A stretch of DNA of 64,000 nt from Cellulomonas carbonis (GCF_014636275.1 NZ_BMEB01000005.1:62001-126000); one strand, 5' to 3'; counted from the stretch's first letter, positions 52,689 through 61,834 are shown. Program-made: numbers and translations. The notes: generated from the sequence alone by a model not told the origin.

Positions 52689-53031
52689 GTACCAACCATA
52701 CTCAATCGCACGGGCCGAAAACGAAGGTCACGGGTTGACGACAGCGAGCACTGGCGGGGGCAACGCCCGGTTCTGCGACCTGCCGGTCTCGTCGGCAGTC
52801 CACAACCGCCACAGGAGCCCACGCCGTCCCCGGCGGCCGACCACCAGTCCGCCAAATGATCAACCTCTGTGTCCATCACCGCCCAGGACCTCCACGTGAC
52901 TGGGCAGTGTTCGGCGATGTCTGCGCCAGTTCGGGCGACTTCCAGGCAACCGGTGTTGACACCTCGTTGACACCAACGCCAGAGGCCCTCCCGATCCGAA
53001 GATCGAAAGGGCCTCTGAACTGCTACTTCAA
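52689..53031. other. right end of element 1, non-coding
   Basis: No gene is supported here. The stretch holds a direct repeat of GTTGACACC (52955-52963 and 52966-52974), then the hairpin described separately, then GCTACTT-C-AAGTAGC touching the tRNA fragment. These short repeats beside the attachment core could be integrase or excisionase binding sites. Confidence 0.5.
52980..53017. terminator. hairpin next to second tRNA fragment
   Basis: Inverted repeat CAGAGGCCCT / AGGGCCTCTG with an 18-nt loop, 15 bp left of the tRNA-Met fragment. Its position mirrors the hairpin at 39206, suggesting that the element carried its own terminator beside its tRNA copy. Confidence 0.5.
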
Positions 53032-53074
53032 GTAGCGGGGGCAGGATTTTAACCTGCGACCTCTGGGTTATGAG
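53032..53074 (-). repeat. tRNA-Met 3' fragment, attachment site (middle)
   Basis: A 43-bp copy of the fragment at 39247-39289, differing at one base (T for G at 53050). The change puts an A in place of the invariant T-loop C of GGTTC, so it could not be part of a working tRNA. Sequence past the anticodon loop again fails to pair. A second integrase gene follows 151 bp to the right. Confidence 0.85.
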
Positions 53075-53225
53075 CGACGCAACCTTGCCCGAAACCGTGG
53101 CCACAGCTAGCGTCGATACCAGCATCTTCACAGGTCAGGAGGCACATCACTGTCCGCCGGTGTCCGGCCACGTACGTGCCCGTACGGGTACGGCTGCTGA
53201 CCATCTGCTCACCAGAGGAGGTTCG

Positions 53226-54338
53226 ATGGGCTGGGTGGTCGAGCGGCCGAGGCAACGCGGACGGCGGTACACCGGGGTCTACCGCGACACCCACGGGCGC
53301 CTTCGCTCCGCCGGCACGTTCGACTCCCGCCGAGAGGCGGAGCGGGCAGCGATGCGCGCGGAGGAAAGGATCACAGACGGCACGTGGGTCGATCGACGCG
53401 CAGGCCGGGTGACGTTCCGGGCGTATGCAGAGGACGTCTGGCTGCCGTCCCGCCACCTTGAGGTCTCGACGCTCGCTGCGTACCGCTCCTATCTGCGCCG
53501 GCACTTCATCCCGTTCTTCGGCGAGATGCGGCTGGCGCAGATCACCGCGTCGAACGTGCAGACCTGGGTCCGGTCTGCCCTCGACCAGGGCTTGTCCCCT
53601 CGGTCGATCGCCAAATACCACGTGATGCTGCACTCGGTCTTCGCCCGGGCGGTCCGGGACCGGCTCATCGCCTTCAACCCCTGCGAGAGCACGGAGTTGC
53701 CCAAGGTGGTCACCAAGAAGGCTCGGACCTTGACACCTGAGGAGTACTCCGCCGTCCTGGCCGAGATCCCGCCGAGGTTCAAGCCGATGGTGATGACGGC
53801 GATCGAGACCGGGCTGCGGTGGGGCGAGCTCGTCGCGCTGCGACCGCGGCACGTCGACTTCCTGCGCCGCACGATCACCGTCGAGGAGACGATCGTCGAG
53901 GTCTCGCGCAAGGACTCCCCGACCGGCGAGCGCCTCATCGTCAAGCCCTACCCGAAAGACGACGAGCCCCGAACACTCCGCGTGTCGCAGGGCCTGCTCG
54001 ACGTCCTTGCTGGCCGCATTGCCGAGCTCGGCCTGACTCGTGACGATCTACTCTTCCCGTCGCGCGAGACCGCCGGAGGACAGCCGCTGTCGCGTGCGAC
54101 GTTCAACACACGGCACTGGAGGCCCGCAGTCGAGCGCTCCGAGGTGGACTTCACGGTGCGCATGCACGACCTTCGGCACGCGCACGCCTCGTGGCTGCTC
54201 GCAGGTGGCGCAGACCTGAAGACGGTCATGGAGCGCATGGGGCACTCGCAGATCATGACGACGCAGCGGTACCTTCACACCCTTCCGGAGGCGCAGGACG
54301 AGGCGCTCGCCGCATTCGAGAGGATTCGGACCCGGTAG
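53226..54338 (+). CDS. tyrosine integrase (element 2)
   Basis: A 370-residue integrase clearly homologous to the one at 39448, with long identical runs such as KYHVMLHS, MVMTAIETGLRWGELVALRP and HDLRHAHASWLLAGGAD. Catalytic R, HxxR and nucleophile Y349 (TTQRYLH) are present. ATG 53226 has a strong GAGGAGG site. Since it adjoins the second tRNA-Met fragment, it presumably recognises the same core. Confidence 0.92.
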   Translation: MGWVVERPRQRGRRYTGVYRDTHGRLRSAGTFDSRREAERAAMRAEERITDGTWVDRRAGRVTFRAYAEDVWLPSRHLEVSTLAAYRSYLRRHFIPFFGEMRLAQITASNVQTWVRSALDQGLSPRSIAKYHVMLHSVFARAVRDRLIAFNPCESTELPKVVTKKARTLTPEEYSAVLAEIPPRFKPMVMTAIETGLRWGELVALRPRHVDFLRRTITVEETIVEVSRKDSPTGERLIVKPYPKDDEPRTLRVSQGLLDVLAGRIAELGLTRDDLLFPSRETAGGQPLSRATFNTRHWRPAVERSEVDFTVRMHDLRHAHASWLLAGGADLKTVMERMGHSQIMTTQRYLHTLPEAQDEALAAFERIRTR

Positions 54339-54573
54339 CTCGCCAGCCGGCGAATCCCCGGCCGCCGCGAGACGTCTTCCGGTCCCCGACGTCACTCGGG
54401 CCGAGGGCGATCTGAGTCTGCTGTCGTTGACGGTGAATGCCGCCAACGGCGTCCCCCTGCGGCCAACCGCACTTGCCGCATGCGCATACCGGTGGCCTCA
54501 TCCACATGGCCCAACTCCGTTCCCTTTCCTTGCTCGGATCCCGAGGCGGCCGCTCAAGGCGCGGGGCGACCGG

Positions 54574-57500
54574 TCAGTCGTGGGCCGCCGGGCGGGGCGC
54601 GACCGCGTGGTGCATCACCAGAAGGGCACGCGGCGGTCGTCGATCGTGCGCACGGTCCCGCAGTGCCTCAAGGAGTGCGTCGGCGTCAGCGGCAGCGAGC
54701 CCGGCGGTCGGTTCGTCCAGGACCAGTACGGCCGGGTCACGCAGCAGCGCGCGCGCAAGGACGAGCCGTCGCCGCTCCCCCCCGGAGATCGTCGCCCCGC
54801 TCAGCCACGTGTCGAGCCCGTCCTCCAGGCCGGCGAACCACCCGCCCAGATGGGCGTCGTGCAGCGCCCGCACCAGGGCGTCGTCTGGGGCGTCCGGGCA
54901 CGCGAGGCGAAGGTTCTCGCGCAGAGTCGTCGCGAAGACGTGGTCGGCGTCGCCGGCGAGCGCCACGAGGCCCTCCCGACGGGCGTCCGCCGGCTCCCGT
55001 CCGCACACCACGACCCGGCCGGCTGCGGGAGCCCTCAGCCCCACGAGCACCGCGGCCAGGGTCGACTTGCCGCCGCCGGAGGGCCAGGTGATCTCGCGCA
55101 CCTGGGCAGGTGCGACAGTGAGGTCGACGCCATCCAGGACAGGTCGGCCGCCCCACCCCGCGTGCAGGCCCGCGACGACGACGCCCTCGCAGGCGTCGCT
55201 CTGCTGGGTCCGGCGGGCGCCGGCATCGGAGGCGACGGCGGGGGCGCCGGCTACCGCACCGAGTGCGGCGAGCCGGTTCGCGGCGGAGGCGCCGCGATGA
55301 CGGGCCCGGGCCGCTGGCAGGAGCTCCAGGAGCACCTCCCCGGTCGCGACCGCACCGAGCAGGAGCACCGCTACCTCCTCCGGTCCGAGGTCGCTGCGCG
55401 GGGCGAGCGCGGCGGCGAGTGCCGCGCCCACGACCGCCACCGCGCCACCGACCTCTGCGACCGCGCGCCCGAGGCCGTCGGTCCGCGCGTCCTGCGCGCG
55501 GGCCGCCTCCGCCGCCTGCTCGCGGGCGGCGAGCTCGCGGCGTACCGCCCGGTCGAGCCCGTCAGCGCCCTCGACCGCGGCCACGACGGCGTCGTGCAGC
55601 GCCTCGCCGGTCGACTCCAGGACCGGACCGTGCTGCCGGTCGGCACGGAGGACGGTCCAGGGTGCGAGGATACCCGCGGTCACCACCGCGAGCGCCCACG
55701 GCAGGAGGGTCGCTGGATGCAGCCACGCGAGGCCCGCCGTCGCGACGGCGAGCGCTGTCAGTGCGGCCGCGATCGGCACAGCCCCGCGGACGCGCCCGTC
55801 GAGCCTGGTGTCGACGTCCTCCACGACGCGGAGCAGGAGCGTCCCCCGGCGGGCGGTGAGACGACCGGGCACCTGCGGGATCAGCGCCGCGACCACGTCC
55901 CCGCGCCACCCCGCCAGAAGGGACAACCCGGCGTCGTGGGAGGCGAGTCGCTCGAGGTAGCGGAAGAGGGGCCGCGCGATGGCGAAGCTGCGCACGGCGA
56001 CCACCGCGAGCGACAGGGTGAGGATCGGCGGCTGGGCGGAGGCGCGCACGATCATCCAGCTGGCGGCCACCGTCAGGCCGATCCCTGAGAGCAGGGACGC
56101 TGCCCCCGCGACGGCCGCGACCGCGAACCGGGCGCGCGCGTCCATCGCGGACCACTGCCGCCGGACCCCCACGAGGAGGCCGGTGTCCTCCGTGGTGCCG
56201 TCGGAGGCGACCGGCAGCTCACGGCCCGTCACGTCGTCGTGCGGCGCCGCGGCCCCACCCGACCCTGCGCGCTCGGGCGTCACACCGGGCGCCCGCTCGG
56301 TCAGACGGGCCTGCTCGACGCGAACCACCCGGTCCGCGGCCCGGGACACCGGTTCGCGGTGGGTGGCGACCAGCACCGCGACCCCGCGCGCCGCCGCATC
56401 GCGCAGGCGCCGGAGGACGGCCTGCTCAGCGCCCGCGTCGAGGTGCGCAGTGGGCTCGTCCAGCAGCAGCGCGACGTCCTCCCCCGCCGCCCCGGCGTCC
56501 TCGGCCAGCACGAGCGCCCGTGCGAGCGCGAGGCGGTGCCTCTGCCCGGTCGAGAGACCGCCGCCGTCGTCCCCGAGCGGCGTGCCGAGGGCCACCTCGC
56601 CCAGCCCGAGCGCCGCGAGCACCTCCGCAGCACGCTCGTCGCCGGTGTCGAGCGCCTCACGGACCGTACGAGCCGGCGGCAGCTGGGGCCGTTGGGGCAC
56701 GTGCAGGGCGCCACGCGCCCAGACCCGGCCGCGGTCGGGCGTGCCGTGCCCGGCCATCAGCCGCAGGAGCGTCGTCTTGCCGCTGCCGGACCGCCCGACG
56801 ATGGCGACCAGTTCCCCGGCTCGCACCGTCACGTCCGGGAGGACCACCGGCCGCCGGCGCCCCGCGAACCGAACGGAGGCGCCCTGTGCCCCCGCGGCCG
56901 ACCCCTCCTCCCCCTCGCCGTCCTCACGTGCGGTGCCCCCGCCTGCCCCTGCCATCGCGTCGAGGCGGTCCATCACGGCGCTCGCCTGCGCGGACTCGTG
57001 GAACTGCGCCCCGGCTTCCCGCAGCGGGCGGTATGCCTCGGGCGCGAGCATGATCGCCGCGAGGGCCGGCCAGAGAGCCATCTCGCCGCCCGCCAGCCGC
57101 ACCCCGGCGCCCACGGCGACGATCCCGACGGACACGGTCGCCACGAGGTCGAGCGCGGTCGAGGACAGGAAGGCCACGCCCAGCACCCGGGTCGTGGCTC
57201 GGGCGTACGCCCGACTGGACCGCCTGACCTGCTCGACCTGGCGCTCGGCGCGGTCGTAGAGCCTCAGCGTCACCAGCCCGCGGACCACGTCGAGGAAGTG
57301 CCCGGCGAGCCGGCCGCCGTGCGCGTACTGCTGGTCGGCGCCGCGTCGGGTGGCCCACCCGACGAGCACCGCGAATAGGGGCACCAGCGGCAGGGTGAGC
57401 AGCACGGTCATGGCGGACGGCCAGTCGACCAGCACGAGCAGCGCGAGCACGACCGGAGGCAGCACGCCGGCGACCACGAGCGCGGGCAGGTAGGCCGCGA

Positions 57501-57906
57501 ACCAGGGCCGGAGTGGGTCGAGTCCCGTGGACAGGACCGCGGCCGGGTCACCGCCCGCCCGGACCGCGGCGCCAGGATCGCGCATGAGCGACTTGAGGCC
57601 GACCGCGCGTGCGCCCGCGACCGCAGCGCCGCTGACGCGTTGGGCGACCGTCGGCTGCGCGTGGGCGAGCCCCGTGCGCACGACGAGCGCCGCGGACAGG
57701 ACGAGCAGGGCCTGCTCCCACCGCGCACCCTCGACCAGAGCCACCACCAGCCACGTCAGCGTGAGCGCCACCGCGACCGTCGTCAGGGCCTGCGCGACGG
57801 CCACCGCGACGAGCGCCGCGAGGGCACCGCGGACGGGCGCGGCGAGGCGGAGCAGCCGCAGGTCCACCGGGCCGGGACCACTACCGCGAGACGGGGCCGC
57901 GCTCAT
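54574..57906 (-). CDS. cydDC: fused CydD-CydC heterodimeric thiol exporter
   Basis: A 1110-residue single polypeptide holding both half-transporters needed for cytochrome bd assembly. CydD-like part: helices to about 330, then NBD1 with Walker A GRSGSGKTT, signature LSTGQRHR and Walker B LLLDEPTAHLD. CydC-like part: helices about 580-890, then NBD2 with signature ISGGERRR and Walker B VLVLDEPTAGL. The second Walker A reads TWPSGGGKST: W941 replaces the first glycine of GxxGxGK, so this site may bind ATP poorly. It exports cysteine/glutathione-type thiols. The ATG overlaps the cydB stop. Confidence 0.88.
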   Translation of the reverse strand: MSAAPSRGSGPGPVDLRLLRLAAPVRGALAALVAVAVAQALTTVAVALTLTWLVVALVEGARWEQALLVLSAALVVRTGLAHAQPTVAQRVSGAAVAGARAVGLKSLMRDPGAAVRAGGDPAAVLSTGLDPLRPWFAAYLPALVVAGVLPPVVLALLVLVDWPSAMTVLLTLPLVPLFAVLVGWATRRGADQQYAHGGRLAGHFLDVVRGLVTLRLYDRAERQVEQVRRSSRAYARATTRVLGVAFLSSTALDLVATVSVGIVAVGAGVRLAGGEMALWPALAAIMLAPEAYRPLREAGAQFHESAQASAVMDRLDAMAGAGGGTAREDGEGEEGSAAGAQGASVRFAGRRRPVVLPDVTVRAGELVAIVGRSGSGKTTLLRLMAGHGTPDRGRVWARGALHVPQRPQLPPARTVREALDTGDERAAEVLAALGLGEVALGTPLGDDGGGLSTGQRHRLALARALVLAEDAGAAGEDVALLLDEPTAHLDAGAEQAVLRRLRDAAARGVAVLVATHREPVSRAADRVVRVEQARLTERAPGVTPERAGSGGAAAPHDDVTGRELPVASDGTTEDTGLLVGVRRQWSAMDARARFAVAAVAGAASLLSGIGLTVAASWMIVRASAQPPILTLSLAVVAVRSFAIARPLFRYLERLASHDAGLSLLAGWRGDVVAALIPQVPGRLTARRGTLLLRVVEDVDTRLDGRVRGAVPIAAALTALAVATAGLAWLHPATLLPWALAVVTAGILAPWTVLRADRQHGPVLESTGEALHDAVVAAVEGADGLDRAVRRELAAREQAAEAARAQDARTDGLGRAVAEVGGAVAVVGAALAAALAPRSDLGPEEVAVLLLGAVATGEVLLELLPAARARHRGASAANRLAALGAVAGAPAVASDAGARRTQQSDACEGVVVAGLHAGWGGRPVLDGVDLTVAPAQVREITWPSGGGKSTLAAVLVGLRAPAAGRVVVCGREPADARREGLVALAGDADHVFATTLRENLRLACPDAPDDALVRALHDAHLGGWFAGLEDGLDTWLSGATISGGERRRLVLARALLRDPAVLVLDEPTAGLAAADADALLEALRDRAHDRRPPRALLVMHHAVAPRPAAHD

Positions 57907-58901
57907 GTGGGCACGGGGTCGCTCGCCACGCGCCGCCGGAACACCCAGTACGCCAGCCCCTGGTACGCGAGGACGCCGGGCAGGAGGACCAGAGCCGCCC
58001 AGCTGATGGTGCTGAGCGCGTACGCGCTCGCCCGCGCAGACTCGATCGTCACCGACCACGCCGGGTCGAGCGTGCTGGACAGCAGCACCGGGGCGTCCTG
58101 CACAAGCAGGGCGACGACGACGACAGCCTGGACGGCTACGGAGAGGGCAAACGCCCAGCCCTCCCTGCCGGCACGGGCCGCGAGGGCCGCAGCGCCGAGG
58201 ACGGCGACGCACGCGCCGACGACGGTGCCCGGGAGCCCTCCCCCGATGCCGGCGACCAGCACCACGGCGGCGAGGACACCGGCGGACGGGCCGACCCACG
58301 CCCGGGCCCGGTCCCGGACGCCACCCGTCGTGCGGAGGCCGAGGTACGTCGCGCCGAGCAGGGTCGCGGCGGCAAGGCCGCCGAGGGCGCCCAGGAGGGC
58401 ACCGGGCTGGGCGAGCGTCCCTGCGGTCCGGGCGAGCGCGCCGCCGTCCGCCGCGACCTCCCCGTCCGGGCCGAGCGCGAGCCCGCCCGCGAGCACGCCG
58501 ACCACCGCGCCGAGCAGCGAGGCCGTGGCGGCCGAGCTGACGGCGAGGGCCGCGTCGCAGCGCGCGCGCCACCGCTCGTCGTCGCGCTTGCCCCGGAACT
58601 CCAGGGCCACACCCCGCACTGCGAGGCACAGCAGCAGGGCCGCCATGGGCAGGTAGAGACCGGACAGCGCGGAGGCGTACCAGTCGGGGAACGCGGCGAA
58701 CATCGCCCCGATCGCCGCGACGAGCCACACCTCGTTGCCGTCCCACACCGGCGCGATGGTCCGCAGCGCTGCGCCGCGCTGCGCGCCGCCGCGGCCGAGG
58801 ACGGGGGCGAGCATCCCGACACCGAAGTCGAAGCCCTCGAGCACCAGGAAGAGCGCCCAGCACAGGACCACGAGGCCGAACCACAGCAGGGCAAGATCCA
58901 C
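57903..58901 (-). CDS. cydB: cytochrome bd oxidase subunit II
   Basis: A 332-residue CydB with eight to nine helices. It starts with WFGLVVLCWALFLVLEGFDFGVGML (the glutamate-rich FEGFDFG motif is diagnostic) and includes RTIAPVWDGNEVWL. It forms the bd-type quinol oxidase with CydA in the membrane. GTG 58901 follows GAGGAGT. Overlaps cydDC. Confidence 0.92.
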   Translation of the reverse strand: MDLALLWFGLVVLCWALFLVLEGFDFGVGMLAPVLGRGGAQRGAALRTIAPVWDGNEVWLVAAIGAMFAAFPDWYASALSGLYLPMAALLLCLAVRGVALEFRGKRDDERWRARCDAALAVSSAATASLLGAVVGVLAGGLALGPDGEVAADGGALARTAGTLAQPGALLGALGGLAAATLLGATYLGLRTTGGVRDRARAWVGPSAGVLAAVVLVAGIGGGLPGTVVGACVAVLGAAALAARAGREGWAFALSVAVQAVVVVALLVQDAPVLLSSTLDPAWSVTIESARASAYALSTISWAALVLLPGVLAYQGLAYWVFRRRVASDPVPT

Positions 58902-58909
58902 GGGACTCC

Positions 58910-60409
58910 TCAGTAGGTGGGGACGGGCGCGCGGTCGCCGTCGTCGGCGTCGGCCCCGTTGGTGCGGACGGGGCGCGAGGTGAGGTCCTCTGCGACGAGG
59001 TGCCGGACAGCCCGGTACCAGACGAGCGCGAGGACGCCGTAGACCAGTCCGAAGCCGACGAGGGAAGTGAGCACCTCGGCGCTGGTGAGGCCCGAGCCCA
59101 CGCCGTCCTCCGTGCGGAACAGCCCGAAGACGAGCCACGGCTGACGGGCGGTCTCGGTGAAGACCCACCCGAAGGTGTTGGCGAGCACCGGCAGCGCGGG
59201 CAGCAGCGGCAGGCAGGCGAGCACGCCGGTGCCGAGGAGGGTCCGCAGGCTGCCCCGGCCGGCGAGCACGCCCCGGGTGGCGCCCGCGAGGCCGCCTCCG
59301 TGCCGCACGAGGCCCTGGCCGCGACGCGTGACCCACAAGAACAGGACGGCGAGGGTGGCCGCCAGCATGCCGGTGCCGATCATCAGCCGGAAGGTCCAGT
59401 AGGCGACGGGGACCCACGGCACGTAGTCGCCGGGGCCGTGCTCCTGCACGTACTGCGCCTGGAGGTCGTCGATGCCCTGGACGGTCGCGCCGGGGTCGCC
59501 GTGCGCGAGGAGCGAGAGCAAGTACGGGACGTCGAGGGAGAGCAAGGGCTCTCCGCCGCTACGTGGGTCCCCGATCGCGAAGACGGAGAACGGCGCGCCG
59601 GCCTGCGTGACGTACAGGGCCTCCGCCGCGGCCATCTTCATCGGCTGGACGGCCGTCATGACCTTGCCGAGCAGGTCCCCCGTGATCGCGACGGCAAGCC
59701 CGGCGACCGCCGTGACCCATCCGCCGAGGCGGGCGAGGGTGCGCCATGCCAGGTGGTCTTGCTCCCCCCGCGCGGTGGGACCGCGGCCCCATGCACGCCA
59801 GGCGCCGACGGCCATGAGCAGCGCGCCGCCGGTCATGGCGGCGCCGGCGATGGTGTGCGGGTACGCCACGAGGTTGACCTCGTTGACCATGAGGGCCCAG
59901 AAGCTGTCCAGCTGCGCCCGGCCCGTCCGCGGGTCGACCTGGTACGCGACGGGGTTCTGCATGAACGAATTGGCGGCGAGGATGATGAAGGCGGACAGCA
60001 GCGTCCCGATGGCGACCACCCAGATGGTCGCGAGGTGCGCGAGCCGGGGCAGGCGGTCCCAGCCGAAGAACCACAGGCCCAGGAATGTGGCCTCCAGGAA
60101 GAAGGCAAGCATGCCCTCGATCGCGAGGGTGGGGCCGAAGACGTCCCCGTAGAAGCGGGCGAAGTCGCTCCAGGACAGGCCGAACTGGAACTCCTGCACC
60201 AGGCCGGTCACGACGCCCACGGCGAAGGTGACCATGAGAAGCTTGCCCACAAGCAACGTGAGCTCTCTGTAGTGCGGGCGCCCCGTGCGGTGCCACGCCG
60301 TCTGGAGGCCCGCAGTCAGGGCCGCCAGGGAGATCGACAGGGGGACGAAGAAGTAGTGGTAGATCGTCACGACCGCGAACTGCAGGCGTGCGAGCTCCAG
60401 GGTGTCCAC
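58910..60409 (-). CDS. cydA: cytochrome bd oxidase subunit I
   Basis: A 499-residue CydA. Heme-ligand histidines are H18 in TIYHYFFVP and one in NEVNLVAYPHTIAGAAM; the quinol-site motif is ETARQPWLVFG (ARQPW for the usual GRQPW). The quinol-binding Q-loop is short, as in Gram-positive enzymes. It oxidises menaquinol and reduces oxygen with high affinity. GTG 60409 begins the cydA-cydB-cydDC operon, which is divergent from a BlaI-type repressor. Confidence 0.93.
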   Translation of the reverse strand: MDTLELARLQFAVVTIYHYFFVPLSISLAALTAGLQTAWHRTGRPHYRELTLLVGKLLMVTFAVGVVTGLVQEFQFGLSWSDFARFYGDVFGPTLAIEGMLAFFLEATFLGLWFFGWDRLPRLAHLATIWVVAIGTLLSAFIILAANSFMQNPVAYQVDPRTGRAQLDSFWALMVNEVNLVAYPHTIAGAAMTGGALLMAVGAWRAWGRGPTARGEQDHLAWRTLARLGGWVTAVAGLAVAITGDLLGKVMTAVQPMKMAAAEALYVTQAGAPFSVFAIGDPRSGGEPLLSLDVPYLLSLLAHGDPGATVQGIDDLQAQYVQEHGPGDYVPWVPVAYWTFRLMIGTGMLAATLAVLFLWVTRRGQGLVRHGGGLAGATRGVLAGRGSLRTLLGTGVLACLPLLPALPVLANTFGWVFTETARQPWLVFGLFRTEDGVGSGLTSAEVLTSLVGFGLVYGVLALVWYRAVRHLVAEDLTSRPVRTNGADADDGDRAPVPTY

Positions 60410-60433
60410 CGGGGCGATCTCCTGACGTTCGTG

Positions 60434-60494
60434 TTGTCTACTACAGAACGTCGTAGATGTTACACGGCCTAGTACGTGTCAAGTAGTACGACAA
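60434..60494. promoter_or_regulatory. divergent cydA/blaI control region
   Basis: TTGTCTACTAC (60434-60444) and GTAGTACGACAA (60483-60494) are inverted relative to one another, allowing one extra base. TACTAC/GTAGTA half-sites are like those of BlaI/MecI repressors. Between them, on the minus strand, TTGACA (60482-60477) and CATCTA (60459-60454) are spaced 17 bp, a plausible cydA promoter. This AT-rich pocket is the clearest control region in the right third of the window. Confidence 0.6.
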
Positions 60495-60523
60495 GGTCCA
60501 AAGGTCCCGGTAGGATCTGCGCC

Positions 60524-60886
60524 ATGGCGATGGGTGAGCTCGAGAGCGCCGTCATGGCGCATCTGTGGGACGCCGAGCAGCCGTGCACCGTCCGCGAGGT
60601 GCACGAGGCGCTCCAGGCGGACCGGCCGCTCGCCTACACCACTGTGATGACCGTCATGGACCGCCTCGCCAAGAAGGGCGCGGTCACGCAGCTCCGGGAG
60701 GGCCGCGCCTATCGCTATGCCCCGCTGCGCAGCCGCGAGCAGACCACGGCCGAGCTCATGCTGGATGCCCTCGGCCTGAGCGACGGGACCGACGCCCGCG
60801 TCGCCGCCCTCCAGCACTTCATCGGGCGGGTCAGCTCCGCCGAGGCCGATGCGCTCCGCGCCGCCCTCGGGCGTCCCGCGCTCTGA
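60524..60886 (+). CDS. BlaI/MecI-family transcriptional repressor
   Basis: A 120-residue BlaI/MecI repressor: N-terminal winged helix (GELESAVMAHLWDAEQPCTV, YTTVMTVMDRLAKKGAV) and a C-terminal dimerisation helix pair. It would be inactivated by proteolysis through the M56 sensor encoded next. ATG 60524 has GGTAGGAT upstream; an in-frame GTG at 60476 lies inside the dyad and is less likely. Divergence from cydA suggests that it controls the bd oxidase. Confidence 0.9.
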   Translation: MAMGELESAVMAHLWDAEQPCTVREVHEALQADRPLAYTTVMTVMDRLAKKGAVTQLREGRAYRYAPLRSREQTTAELMLDALGLSDGTDARVAALQHFIGRVSSAEADALRAALGRPAL

Positions 60887-60925
60887 CCGGCAGCCCGCGA
60901 CCGTGACCGCCCCGCGCGGAGCACC

Positions 60926-61834
60926 GTGACGGCACTGTCCCTCGCAGCCCTCGCCGTCCTGCTGTCGGTCGCTGCGCCTGTCGCGCTCGCGCGGCTCCGA
61001 CCGCTGCACCGGGCGCCCCGGGCGGCCGTGGTGCTCTGGCAGGCTGGGGCGCTTGCCGCGGTGCTCGCCGCCGTCGGCGCCGCCCTCGCCGCGCCGGAGG
61101 AGATCTGGCGGGCGGTGCGGAGCGAGCAGGGCGCGCGCGACGCCTGGCTGCTGGTCGCGGCCTCCGTCGCCGCGCTCACCGCGGGCACCATCGTCCTGCG
61201 GCTGACCGTCACCACCCTGCGGCTCGGCGTCGTACTGCGACGCCGTCGCCGTCGGCAGCGGGACGCCCTTGATCTCCTGGGCGCGTTCGACGACGACGCC
61301 GCCCGGCTCCACGTTCTGAGCGGCACCGTCCCGCTGGCGTACTGCGTCCCCGGTCGGCCCGCGCGCGTCGTCGTGACCGAGAGGGTGCTCCAGGTGCTCG
61401 ACGAGGCCGAGACGCGCGCCGTCGTCGAGCACGAGCGGGCCCATCTGCGCGCCCGCCACGACCTCGTCCTGGAGGCGTTCACCGCCCTGCACGTCGCCTT
61501 CCCCCGCGTGGTCCGCAGTCGCCTCGCCCTGGACGCCGTCAGCACCCTGCTGGAGATGCTCGCCGACGACGTCGCGGCACAGCGCACCGGGCCCGGGCCC
61601 CTGCGCCGTGCCCTCTGTGCCCTTGAGCCGAAGGCCGCAGGGCACGAGGTCGCGCTGCGCCGCGCGCGCCTGGAAGACGTCTACCCCGACGACGGGCCTC
61701 GGGGGCACGCCCGGGCAGTTGCCGCCGGCGCCTACCTCGCCGGCGCCGCCGTGCTCGCGGTCCCCACCGTTGCCCTCGTCACGCCCTGGCTCCGCGCGGC
61801 GGTGAGCGCCCTTACCGGTGCGCCGTCCGAATGA
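60926..61834 (+). CDS. M56 (BlaR-like) membrane metallopeptidase
   Basis: A 302-residue membrane zinc protease. Three to four helices surround the catalytic motif HERAH (H169, E170, H173), with the third ligand region LEMLADDVAA. The C-terminal penicillin-binding sensor of BlaR1 is absent, so the trigger is not a beta-lactam-binding domain. It is 39 bp after blaI and is its presumed partner. Confidence 0.88.
   Translation: MTALSLAALAVLLSVAAPVALARLRPLHRAPRAAVVLWQAGALAAVLAAVGAALAAPEEIWRAVRSEQGARDAWLLVAASVAALTAGTIVLRLTVTTLRLGVVLRRRRRRQRDALDLLGAFDDDAARLHVLSGTVPLAYCVPGRPARVVVTERVLQVLDEAETRAVVEHERAHLRARHDLVLEAFTALHVAFPRVVRSRLALDAVSTLLEMLADDVAAQRTGPGPLRRALCALEPKAAGHEVALRRARLEDVYPDDGPRGHARAVAAGAYLAGAAVLAVPTVALVTPWLRAAVSALTGAPSE

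Larger units (their letters stand above)
39247..53031. mobile_element. integrative element 1 at tRNA-Met (about 13.8 kb)
   Basis: The interval is bounded by directly repeated tRNA-Met 3' fragments and begins with a tyrosine integrase. GC is visibly lower and codon choice more relaxed than in the flanking host genes. Cargo is stress, redox and efflux functions with three regulators (HxlR and two MarR) and no recognisable conjugation or replication genes, so it is either a small genomic island or a decayed or mobilisable element. Confidence 0.7.
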
